DNA of 64,000 bases, taken from Metallyticus violacea (Eukaryota; Arthropoda; Insecta; Mantodea; Metallyticidae). Location: NCBI GenBank assembly GCA_030762175.1, contig CM060833.1:172626001-172690000 (forward strand), read 5' to 3'. Position numbers and translations under genes: made by a program. The notes beneath the pieces are model-generated. The model was not told where the DNA came from and made no database searches. It saw nothing but the letters and a program-made list of their open reading frames with translations. Positions 47,444-57,699 of this stretch are shown piece by piece (the stretch's first letter is position 1; each line of letters opens with the position of its first letter).

Positions 47444-47720
47444 ATTTTTATTATTACCCTCATTTACAAACGCTCTTTAACACTCAGATCATCAGCATCT
47501 CATTCAATTCAAATGGCAGATAAATTTTGCTCAGAGGCTTCTTCTTTCAGGCTTAAGGTTCTTTTCGTGCCATAAATGGGGCCCACTGCTTTGCATCTCT
47601 TCCAAAAGAAGCCATAATTGGATTTTACACCCGAAAAAATCCATTTACCATGACCGGGATTGAACCCGCAATATTGTTTTACAATGTAAGTTTTGTTACC
47701 ACTAGACCTCTAGGTCCGAC
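47444..47720 (-). mobile_element. SINE-A copy 4
   Basis: On the - strand from 47720: GTCGGACCTAGAGGTCTAGTGGTAAC, box B GGGTTCAATCCCGG, TTTTTTCGGGTGTAAAA, ATGGCACGAAAAGAACC, and a 3' end GAGTGTTAAAGAGCG. The head and body are diverged but complete. It is an older copy. Confidence 0.85.
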
Positions 47721-48532
47721 TACACCGGCATAAATAAAAGTGGTCTGCGACGTTGCAACATTATACTCGTGTCTACTTGGCAATGCAAAAAACACTCGTT
47801 GACAATTAACGAACTGAAATTGACTCTTATAGTAAACAATTTTTAATAAAGGTGGCAATGTAAGTTTTCGCTTTTTTTTTTGTTTGCTTTATTGTTATCA
47901 ATTTCTCATGGTGTACTTTTTTTTGTTAATTTTATTTTTGTTTTACTTTCATGAATAAATAATGAAAAATGTAAAATGAAATTAGCAATCTTCCAAACAT
48001 TTTATCACATGCAAATCCGCAGAGAGAAAACAACTATTTGAGACATGATTTTAATAAGCACATATTATATGAGCTAAATCAGAAGAGAAGAAGAGAATCA
48101 GAGTTTTGAGTTCTTAAAAAAAGGTTTTATGAGTATTTTGGGTGGCAATATTTATTAAAATTCAAGTTTTTATGGGCCCTAGAAGTAATGTCTATACCAG
48201 GATATCATAGTTTACAATTTTAAAACAAAAACCTTATTAAGCATTTTGTAGTCTGTAAACCCACTTAATGCTTAAAACTTCTAAATGAAATCAAGTTTCC
48301 TTAGTCTTCTTAAGAGAAACAGCTTTCGTTCGCACTGCAGAATAAAAATCCTAAAATTTCAACTGATTTCTCTATATGAAGTACTTTGAAGTGTGTATAT
48401 AATACATATGTCTAATATTCAAATGAGTGCCGACAATTTAGGCATAAATTCTATATCATTTTTAGAATTATTTTATGAAAAACGTTTAGTATAGTGTCAC
48501 ATGCATAAAAGTGTGTTGATATATCCTATAAA
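47721..48532. other. Very AT-rich tract, nothing seen
   Basis: T-runs at about 47870-47925; no coding or repeat feature. Confidence 0.4.
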
Positions 48533-48812
48533 TGGTAGCCATTTAATGGTTAGCGTTGCTAGTTGCTGGCCGCGAGGTCCTGATGCGATTCCCGGTACCT
48601 GCTTAGAAAGTTTCTAAATTAGGGAGTTCTGGAACGGGGCCCAACCAGTCTCGCGTGGACAATTGAGGAGTTGCCTGGTAGAGAGCTGGCATTCTTTGAT
48701 CTAGAAAACAGCGTTATGACAACCGATGGAGTGTAGTCATGCTGATTATATGCCCCCTCTGCAATACTGATTTTATTGACGATGTCGCAAGACGGAAATA
48801 GATAACCAGCGG
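48533..48812 (+). mobile_element. SINE-D (different tRNA-derived SINE), one old copy
   Basis: It has box A-like TGGTTAGCGTTGCTAGTTGCTGG and box B-like GATGCGATTCCCGG. The body includes TTGAGGAGTTGCCTGGTAGAGAGC, AAAACAGCGTTATGACAACCGA and GTCATGCTGATTATATG, then ACCAGCGGG. This layout recalls a SINE type widespread in insects (head, GAGGAGCTG.CTG.TGAGA, GCAATAACGGCCGA). Only one copy is seen here. Confidence 0.6.
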
Positions 48813-49366
48813 GATCTTTACTGGATTTTCACACTTAACAATTCCTAAAAATGCAATTTCGTCAGTTACTTGTATGATTTACTGGAAAGAAAATTCCTAA
48901 TTTTTACACCATCATTCAAATGCCATCACAACACGTCGTAATAATAAAATGGATTTCAAAATCACACATACAAATGCCAGACAGACTCTGGATGCATCTA
49001 CAAGCAATGCTTTATAATATGTTGTGTTACTAGGTATCTCTTAAGGCAGTACTTTTAAAATAGAAAACATTTAATTTGGCCTCTTGAGCGAAGTACGGGT
49101 ACAAGTGACAGTTTAAAAGGAATGAGAGTAATTTTCTATGATATTCTGATTCTCATAAAGAAATAAAGAAAATTTCGCTAAAGAAATATTTTTTTGTAAA
49201 ATGAAATATTATAAATCTTGGAACGGGTTTTGATTTTTTCCCCACAGTTGGTCGACAATTTGCAGCGGTTATCTAGGGTGTTGTTTCAATACAGAGGGAT
49301 TGAATGGGATCTGAGGGTAAATTTTGGACTATTTTTAATGACTTAGTCATTAGGGGGGAAGGAGAT
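48813..49366. other. No gene seen
   Basis: AT-rich sequence with a run TTAGGGGGGAAGGAGAT just before the LTR. Confidence 0.4.
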
Positions 49367-50202
49367 TGTTCGCTGTATTAATTCGCTGTATTAATAAGTC
49401 CGGCACTGGTTAAACATTTACTTTATTTTACAACTTGGCAGGTTACTTCTTGATTGCTCGTCGCTGACTTCACTACTCACTTAGACTGACTTTAGAATGA
49501 CTTAGAACCCTTCGACCGCTTTAAAATGACTTAGATTGTTCTCGACTGACTTTAGAAATGACTTAGACTGATTGCTTTCGAATGACTTAGGCTGCCTGCT
49601 TCCGTATATCTCTTGAGTGAATCCTCTCGTGTGTCTCTCGTATCTCTAGTGTATCTATCGTGTGTCTCTGACTTCTGTCCTCCAGTTTTCTACCACGGCG
49701 CCACGCCTCTCGCTAAATTAAATTCCCTCATATGTTATCCTATTTCCGTGTTATATGTTCATCATTGGCTATCTTAAAAATATTTATTTGTATCTAATTT
49801 CTCCTTATTCGTTGACTTTTATCCGACGACCATTGGCTAGAATTATTCTCTCCCTCCTGATCTACAATGTCTTTCCACGAAACTGAATTTTTCTAAGAAC
49901 AACCTGTCATAAATTTCGGCACTTTGCTTACATGCTGATTTCTATTGAAACATCTTTTGCCTCCCTTAGTTTGTAGATTTCCAAATGTTCTCAGAGATAA
50001 CGCCCGTAGTTATGGGCGGTTTTTAATATCTTGTACCCCCGGCTTGCGTATAATAAAACATTTTCGTCTCCGTTCTGACATTTTCATTTTCTCTTAAATT
50101 ATTGCTCTGTCTGACTGTTCAAATACTGTCCCGTTACGGCCATATGTCTTCTTACTGTGAACTTTCTAAGCAATTCCTAGGCAGAAGTTTCGTGACCTAA
50201 CA
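49367..50202 (-). mobile_element. Probable solo LTR of a retrotransposon
   Basis: Read on the - strand, it starts TGTTAGGTCACGAAAC (50202) and ends ACAGCGAACA (49367), giving the TGTT...AACA short inverted ends expected of an LTR. Inside, in order, are two CCAAT boxes (GCCAATGG near 49832, GCCAATGA near 49767), a T/A-rich TATA-like stretch near 49720, a likely transcript start region, a degenerate tandem of TAAGTC/AAAGTCAGTCTAAGTCATT units (about 49475-49600), and AATAAAG near 49420 as a polyadenylation signal. No gag/pol frame lies on either side and no 5-bp target duplication is apparent. The boundaries are inferred. Confidence 0.5.
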
Positions 50203-52193
50203 AAATATAGTTACCCTTTCCTCAGCCTTGTCTAAGGAGCGATCAGCGGACGAGGCGTCAGGTACACATCTCTCTCTTTCTCACATCTTTTACCACAAAA
50301 TGTGTACAAAACCCTTTTAGAAGATACAATCACCTGTCAAATGAAATACACATAAGTACAAGTTACAAATTATTTCAATTTCTGTTATACCTATCTCTAA
50401 ATTATTTCCTTATACGTATACATAACAATTACCCTTATCAAATCTAATCCTTTAGAAATATAACTCTGCAGCTTCAAGTTATTAAATTAATAAAGGCAGG
50501 CTTATTTCCGCCTTCAATCTTCAGAGTGTTTGATAATACAGTACTTTTGTAATTTTAATTTGAAAAACTGAACTTGGAAAGAAACACATTAACATTATCG
50601 ATGGTTTATAAATTTCCTATTCTGCACCTCTCAGTGCAAGAGCAGACGTGCGGCACCAGCTGCTATACTTTGCTCGACGTGCAAGAGAATTGTTAGGTAA
50701 TTTCCGAGCCGATGCATTTGACGTGCTGTGACTGTCTTAAGAACATCCCCGTCATTTGATATTTTACCTTTGGATTATTTTAAATGATGATAAGAAAGGA
50801 AAAGCGATAACTAAGTACTTAGCATCAAAGGAGATATAAAAGGACGAATATATGAATCATGTAGTAATATCATTCCCTGCATGCTGACTTCGTGCAAGAA
50901 TTAGTTACGTGTTAGTTTTTAATGGAAATTATTATGAGATACTCATTAAAGCAATATAAAGTATTATATTTGTTATTGTTTGTTATTGATTTATTTATTT
51001 GGTATTATGACTCGTAAGTTATAAGATTTTAAATGTTTTAGACGAAAGCTGATATTTATTAACTGTAATAAGATTATTAAAGAAAATTACCACTATTCAC
51101 TTAAATAATTATAGATACTCACATGCCCTCTCATAGGCCCGATCAAATTTTGCTATGATGCCATGTAAAAGATCCTTTCTCTGGTGTGATTTGGAAAATC
51201 AGAAATTATAATATGATTGGTGTATTTAGGAGATGTCAGGTTGTAACTTTATGTGGGCCACCTTCCATAAACGCATTTTAGTTATAACAAGCGTTGTCCG
51301 CTCACTCGATGTTTTACGTCTCAGTTGTTAAACGTGCTGCACCCAAGTTTCAAGTCCGCTTCCTGAAACGTATATAATATTGTCTCATAGAAGTTGCTGG
51401 AACTGTCGTCATACTCTGGCCAGACAAGCACACATTCTGAATTGCACGATTAGGTTCGGCCACTGGGTTAATTGCTAACAATTTCCTTTACATTCCAAGT
51501 TCCCCACTTGTTTCCAAACGTTTAAGATCTGCGCCGATTTGTTTAGATCTCTTTTTCACTCATGGTTTTTGTTTAACTCTGAATCAGAAGATCAAAATGT
51601 GCATAATATCCTTGAATTGTAGTTTTGAAAAAAGGCAATTTATCCAGAAAATTACAATAAATTCCCCATGCACACAACGAGCTCATTCATGTTTAAACAC
51701 AAAAATGATTACTGTCCTGAGACGGACAGGAAGCAAGTCCAAAAACGGGAGAAGAGGGGTTAAAATCGCCGCTGCGGATGTCTAGTAGCGGAAAGTAAAC
51801 CACCGCGTGAGCGGACAAGGATTATAACCGAAGCTCTATATAATAAAACATTTTGGACGAAATGTTTTTTTTTTTTTTTTCAACTTTAGTCATCTGTTAT
51901 TATTTTTTTTTTAATTCGACGGGATCTGTAAATTCAAACACTATCAAAAAATCTAAAATAAAGTCATAATATAGATTAAACTTAATTAAATTTAATTCAT
52001 TAATATTGAACCCTTTTGACTAAAACTTTTGCTAATACTAGAGCTTCTTATTGTTAGTTGAATCGAAAAAATACCCTTGTATAATTAATTTTCTTTTATT
52101 AGCAACGTGTTAAACAAAATGTCAAAAATACTTTAATTTATTTATAAATATGTTAAAAGTGCGTTTAATTATACGGCAAAGCAACATTGCATT
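50203..52193. other. No supported gene
   Basis: AT-rich; T-runs at about 51864-51880 and 51902-51912; a 62-codon frame at 51597-51785 is unrecognised. Confidence 0.4.
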
Positions 52194-52491
52194 GTCGGTC
52201 CTGGTGGTGTAGTGGTTACCATACTTGCCTCCTACACCCAAGAACGCGGATTCGAACCCGGCCAGGACGATGGATTTTTTCGGGCGTAAAATCCTAAGTA
52301 TGGCTTCTTTCGGAAGGGAAGTAAAGCCGTGGGTCCCTTGTCGTACATTTACGGCACGAAAAAGAACTTCAAGCCTGAAAGAGAGGCCTCTGAGCAAAAT
52401 TTGTCGCTCGTTTCACGCCCTGAGTTGAATGGGACGCTGACGACCTGAAATGTTAAAGAGCGCCCATAAATAAATCAATCAATCAAAAAAA
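52194..52491 (+). mobile_element. SINE-A copy 5, well preserved
   Basis: The head GTCGGTCCTGGTGGTGTAGTGGTTACC has a canonical box A and GGATTCGAACCCGG a canonical box B. GTCCTGG pairs perfectly with CCAGGAC at the end of the head. The body is intact, the 3' end is GAAATGTTAAAGAGCG, and the tail is ATAAATAAATCAATCAATC plus A9. It is the best template for the family consensus. Confidence 0.93.
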
Positions 52492-53791
52492 AATTGTGGG
52501 ATGACATGCTATTTACCAATTGCACATATGCTCACTAAGAGGTAAATATACATACAGGGTAACAGGTATAATGTACTTTGATATCCTTAGTATATGGAAA
52601 AAGTTTTGGGCAAGAGCGCTTTTGGTAAATGTAATTGATTTAAAACTTCAACAGAGCATAACACGACTTTTAGTGTGACTACTGTTCAGTTGTACTATAC
52701 AATTATCTTTGCGAGTATACAAAATTCATAAAACGGCGACAACACTTATGATAAATTAAAGACGGCAGGTTTTCGTAATCGCAGTAAATGCAAAATGCTG
52801 TTTAACACTGCAAGATAAATACTTTTATTTTTAAAAGACAATGAATTGCATTATTAGTGTGCGATAAAATGGGAAATTGAAGGCAAAATAGAACACTGAC
52901 GTGTTTCTACGAAATATTCAAAATACATTTCCGAAAGACACCCACCATCTTGGCCCATCTAAAGTAATATATATCAGCCCGTTTCGACATTACTCCATCA
53001 TTTTAACCTCGCTGTAGAATATATGTAATTCCTACAATAGTGGGTGTTTTTATTCCTAATATCCGGAAACTTTTAAATATACATTCTGCAATCTAAATAT
53101 TTATATTCCAATTTCAACTCGCATTATTTGTAATAGACTTTCAAATAATGTCCTTGAACTTAGACTGTTTGCCTACTTTACTTTATTTTCGCTGTGTTTC
53201 ATTCATTTAAAAGTGAGTTACTCTGTTAATTTTTTTATATCTGGAAAAAGTATGCTATTCTCCTTGTCAACTTTTCTTTATCAATTTGACCAAGATACGA
53301 GTTTAATTTCTGTCTCTCCCTTAATGTTTGTACCCACAAGCTTCTGTTTCTTATATTTATTCTATATTAACTTTTCACTTTTAAGCGATTCAGCAAATAT
53401 TACCCTAAGTTTCCCTGTGTGCATTTACTTCACTAGTACCTTGCATCTTTTCGGTGTCATTTTCGTCTTAGCAACTTTCTCAGTATATTATTAAAAATAA
53501 AACCTGGTTGACAATTTCCTGACATAATCAATTGTATAAATAGAATTAGTATTTTCCTCGTGTATTAAGATATAAATAGAATTAATTTTTCTTATGTTTA
53601 ATAATTATTACACTTGGATGTAATCATTCTTAACGTGATTGTTGCTTTCTGATCATTTGTAACCCTTTGAAGTACTTAAATTCATTTACTAACTTCATTT
53701 AGTGGCCCTACTCCATCATCTATTTCTTTTTGATTAGTTTTTTAATAGTGCAAGTTCTTTCAGGGTTATGATAATGAAATAATCCATTTAC
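52492..53791. other. No gene seen
   Basis: AT-rich. A 93-codon + frame at 53213-53494 is Phe/Ser/Leu-rich without a match and is probably chance. Confidence 0.4.
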
Positions 53792-53974
53792 CTTTGGAGA
53801 TATTCCCTCAATTCTTCTAACCGGATTCCAAAGGAGTTTGCAATCCGAGAGATATGCTCAGTCTGAATAAGCGAGAACGCCTGTTGCACGGTAGACCCGC
53901 AATGCACAACGACCAGAAATGTGTGGTGTGATCGCGACAAATTGTGTGTGGGTATTGCCGTAAATAGCGAGCGC
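53792..53974 (-). CDS. Candidate internal exon, symmetric phase, unknown protein
   Basis: On the - strand the acceptor TTTTGCCTATAG precedes 53974 and the donor CCAAAG/GTAAAT follows 53792. The 183-base interval is a multiple of three and stays open in one frame, entering with one base and leaving with two. The product (about 60 residues) includes THNLSRSHHTFLVVVHCGS and ISRIANSFGIRLEELREYL, with a hydrophobic strand and an amphipathic helix. Composition is unusually protein-like for this window and GC content is above the flanks. I do not recognise the family. It could belong to the same - strand gene as 62104-62253, but nothing shows this. Confidence 0.45.
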
Positions 53975-54071
53975 CTATAGGCAAAACATCGCAAGTTGGT
54001 TTATAGTTCATTGAGTGGCTCTGTAGTTTTAGTAAACAAACTTTATTCACTCTAGTTACTAGACATGCTTT
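53975..54071. other. Short spacer
   Basis: Nothing seen between the candidate exon and the SINE. Confidence 0.4.
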
Positions 54072-54371
54072 ATTTTATTTATTTGGTTTATTTACGAACG
54101 CTCTTTAACATCTCGGGTCATCAACGTCCCCATTCTATTCAGGGCGTGAAACGGCCGACAAATTTTGCTCAGAGGACTCTTTTTACAGGCTTGAGGTGCT
54201 TCATCGTGCCGTAAATGTATGACACGGGACTCACGACTTTACTTCCCTTCCGAAGGAAGCCATACTTAGGATTTTTACGCCCGAAAAAATCCATCGGTCC
54301 TGGCCGTGATCAAATCCGCGATCTTGGGTTTAGGAGGCAAGTATGGTAACCACTACACCACCAGGACTGAC
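54072..54371 (-). mobile_element. SINE-A copy 6, well preserved
   Basis: On the - strand from 54371: GTCAGTCCTGGTGGTGTAGTGGTTACC with canonical box A, a mutated box B (GGATTTGATCACGG), TTTTTTCGGGCGTAAAA, ACGGCACGATGAAGCACC, GATGTTAAAGAGCG and an AAATAAA-rich tail. It is full length. Confidence 0.92.
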
Positions 54372-54530
54372 TATGGACAACGTAATATCATTTTTCTGAA
54401 AGCTTACAAATTGCCTCAATAAACATGAGGTCATCCAAAGCAAAGTAAAGCATTGTAAAGCCCAACTGAAACATCCAAGGTTCGTCACAAACACTACTGA
54501 AGTATGCAAATATAGTCTAGCTTACAGTGT

Positions 54531-54745
54531 ATTCCAGAATTCAAAGAATTTGTGACAAACATTATTGTTTGCTCACAAGTATCTACATAAAAAGTAAAGA
54601 CTTTTAAAGTCTAATGTCAATTCCCGTTGGCTTTCGTCAATTCCAGAATTCAAAGAATTTGTGACAAACATTATTGTTTGCTCACAAGTATCTACATAAA
54701 AAGTAAAGACTTTTAAAGTCTAATGTCAATTCCCGTTGGCTTTCG
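54531..54745. repeat. Recent tandem duplication, 109-bp unit, 2 copies
   Basis: The stretch ATTCCAGAATTCAAAG...CCCGTTGGCTTTCG at 54531-54636 is repeated without a difference at 54640-54745, separated by three bases. The unit has no coding frame. Confidence 0.97.
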
Positions 54746-55088
54746 GGATGATCGGATAGCCTATATAGAAGTGTACATACTTTTTTTTTTTAGATTAACA
54801 TTCATGCTATCGATATGCGTTTTGCAATGTTTTCCTTTTAAGCGAATATGTGTTCCTCTTTAAGTCACAGTTTAAGCAACCAGGCCAAGTTCTTTGTAAT
54901 TAACGAAGCAGACATAAGAACTGAAGACAAATTATTAAAATGTGACAGAAGCTGTACTTGATTCTGCATTTGTGCACCTTTCGCCAAGAATTTTTCAGAA
55001 TAAGGCTGACTGCTTATGAAAAACGTGCATGTACATGTGTAAAGTACAGTTTTCCCTTTTTATTTATGTTTTAATTTTCCATTCTCAG

Positions 55089-55440
55089 CTCTACGGTCGA
55101 GTGAGAGATGACGTTAGGACGTAGAGTGCTCGCATCCCCTTTCCCTTCACCGTAACGTGTTGGGCTGAGATACGCTCATTGGAGAAATTAAATATCGCAC
55201 AGCGCTCGAGAACTCGGCCATGTATTAATGAAAAAGCACCAACTGGGCGTGATGGGAGGGCGGGGAAGGGTGAACAGGATGGGAAGCAAAACTGCCGAGG
55301 AATTGAATTTTCCTTCCAAGACGAGAGGGAAAGTGGTACGTACAAGGAAAGAAACATTGAAAGAGAGTCTGGACAAACTTTTCCTCCTTTGGGAGAAGAC
55401 GAAGGAGTGAAAGGGGGGGGGGGGGGAACTTGTAAAAGTT
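55089..55440. other. GC-richer, purine-rich island with a strong + strand acceptor and a G-run
   Basis: A long pyrimidine tract ending TTTTCCATTCTCAG (55075-55088) is a good splice acceptor. Directly after it the frame LYGRVRDDVRT ends in TAG at 55122. The island then turns purine-rich (about 55240-55430) and ends in thirteen Gs. Purine bias leaves many frames open on both strands (up to 138 codons), none resembling a protein. It may be a 3'-terminal or untranslated exon. Confidence 0.3.
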
Positions 55441-55908
55441 GAGTGAAAATACCACGTTCGTCTCTTGTCCTGGATATTTTCTTGTTTGCCACCAAATCCC
55501 GCAGCAACTATCATTTGGGTTCAGAAAAGTTCGTCTCTTTCCTGTGGATTTTTTTTTTTTTGCTACTTTTTCACCCATTTCTGCAATTTGTGTTTTTCGT
55601 TCTACTAGTTTTGTGCAACATTGTCTCTTTCCCTAATACTTCTTTAGAGCTTCTCTTGATGTAAATAAGTGCTCTGTCTGTTATTCGTTTTTCGTCTCTT
55701 AATACTTTAACTTGTGATTCTCGTTTGTGTATTTCAACCAGTTAAGTAAGGTTATTTACTTCATCGTCTTGTTATCTTTTCTTCCTCTTCCTTTAATGAT
55801 CGTTTACTCTTAACTCATGCCCTCTTCTTTATTTCTTTTCATTATTTCTCTTTTTGCTAAATGTTCTCCTACGTGATAACGTTCTGGATTTCATGGCTGT
55901 TATTATCT
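55441..55908. other. T-rich tract, no gene seen
   Basis: Strong T bias on the + strand; no supported frame. Confidence 0.4.
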
Positions 55909-55952
55909 TCATCATCATCATCATCACCACCACCACCACCACCACCACCAAT

Positions 55953-55987
<35 letters not shown>

Positions 55988-56023
55988 ATCATCATCATCA
56001 GCATCATCATCATTATTATTATT
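55909..56023. repeat. (ATC)n/(ACC)n compound microsatellite
   Basis: ATC units flank a block of nine ACC units, with a few interruptions. The overlapping frames coding poly-Ile/Thr or poly-Met/Asp are repeat artefacts. Confidence 0.97.
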
Positions 56024-57135
56024 AACGTTTATCATTTCCGAAATATTTTGCTGTGGTCGTTGATTTAAATTAAATTTAAAATAAAAGCTTTCATTGACTC
56101 TACGGTTAGCATAATCGGTGGATTGAAAATGTCTAAAGAGGCAGAGGTACAAAACCGTTTGAAGTGAGAGGAATTAGAATTGGTGGGAAAATTGTGGCGC
56201 AGATTGTTTGCTCACCAGTAACGGTTTCCAAGTTTTGCTTGTTTGAAAGCCTCTGTCTTAGTTTCTATTATCTGAATGCTGCTCTGTTTGTAAGACTTTT
56301 CTCTCAGCCAAATTAAATTATCCTGTTGTTTTTTGCAATTATTTCTGTTTTTTCAAATCTTATTCCATGGCGAGTTCCGCAATCACAGAACTTTCTCCTG
56401 TATATCTTTTTTTTTTATCTTTTTCCTTGTTTTATAGTTGGATGTTGTGATATATGCATTGTATATTTTACTTATAAGTTTTATTTTCTCTCTTCCTAAT
56501 ATTTTTCTGTATTTCACAGTGTTTCCTCATTTGTGCATTTTACAATTTCCTCTTTCCCTCTTCGTCTTCTTGTCTAAGGCTCTCACTGTTATTGTTAAAT
56601 TTATCTAGATACCTTATTTTCATCAACACTGTTAACAGGAAAAGGTCACGAGAGCGACCAATTGGAACCTTAAGGCAATCTTAACCTCAGCATTTCAGGC
56701 CGGATTCAAGTAGCTCCTAAATTGTCTAATAAATGGACCCTACTGAAAGCTTTCCCTCTTTTTATTGATCATGGTAATACTATTTTCATATATGTTATAC
56801 TATACTAGGAGATGATCTATATACAGACAATTGCCTTTGCTTATGATCAAGTAATTATCTGAAATAATGAGTATTATAAACAGAAAAAAACTGTATGAGC
56901 CATATAAAATTTCCACCCCTATATATGAGAAGTTCTGTCGAAACAAGTTAAACTCTGCCTTTTCAATGCAACAATGCAATATATCTGCATTTGCAATTTG
57001 ATTTTTCTATCGATAATTCAATAATTAACAAATATACATTTTAATTTCTGGTAAGGACAATGATATTTGAGAGAAATAATAAGGTAAATCATACTAAAAG
57101 TGTTTAAAGAGCTTTTGTCCCATGTGTTTTTCTAT
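56024..57135. other. T-rich tract, no gene seen
   Basis: No supported frame or repeat. Confidence 0.4.
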
Positions 57136-57176
57136 GGAAGTAGTAGCGGTAGTGCTAGCAGCAGCAGTAGTAGTAA

Positions 57177-57257
<81 letters not shown>

Positions 57258-57367
57258 CAGTAGCAGTACCAGTACCAGTACCATAAATAGCAGTAGTAGT
57301 AGTAGTAATAGTAGTAGTAGTGATAGTGGTGGTAGTAGTAGTATAAGTGGTAGTGGCAGTGGTAGTG

Positions 57368-57442
<75 letters not shown>

Positions 57443-57443
57443 A
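57136..57443. repeat. Large (AGT)n trinucleotide array, about 300 bp
   Basis: Two long pure AGT runs (about 57168-57256 and 57373-57440) flank a degenerate centre with CAGTACC, GGTAGTGGCAGT and ATAGC interruptions. All frames are open, giving poly-Ser, poly-Val, poly-Thr or poly-Tyr. None is evidence of a gene. Confidence 0.97.
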
Positions 57444-57699
57444 AATTCCTTAGACACATTACAAATATATTTTATGCAAAGGTCGTGGACCGTACTAGCT
57501 TAAGTATGATGTACAATTTGAAAGAGAAACTACTAATAATAATAATACAAACAAAACATAATAATAAATTAATAAACATTAAAATGGGAAGGACGATATT
57601 TACAGATATACGATGGAAACTTATACACATAATTTATAATTACACTAGTTATTGCGTTCTAAGCAGAAAATAAATTATTTTAAGCTTTGCAAACTTTGG

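Noticed and set aside
49200..49366. Splice acceptor TTTTTTCCCCACAG before the LTR
   Set aside because: No frame longer than about 10 codons follows it, and it lies beside the LTR boundary.
52122..52428. 67- and 91-codon ORFs
   Set aside because: Translations of SINE-A copy 5. The same frames recur, broken, in other copies.
55091..55578. Overlapping ORFs of 108-138 codons
   Set aside because: Five or more frames are open on both strands because of purine bias. None has a recognisable domain. Only the splice acceptor is kept as a note.
55829..56152. Poly-Met/Asp protein of 107 codons
   Set aside because: Produced by the ATC/ACC microsatellite.
57094..57459. Poly-Ser, poly-Thr and poly-Tyr proteins of 100-121 codons
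   Set aside because: They are translations of the AGT microsatellite in different frames.
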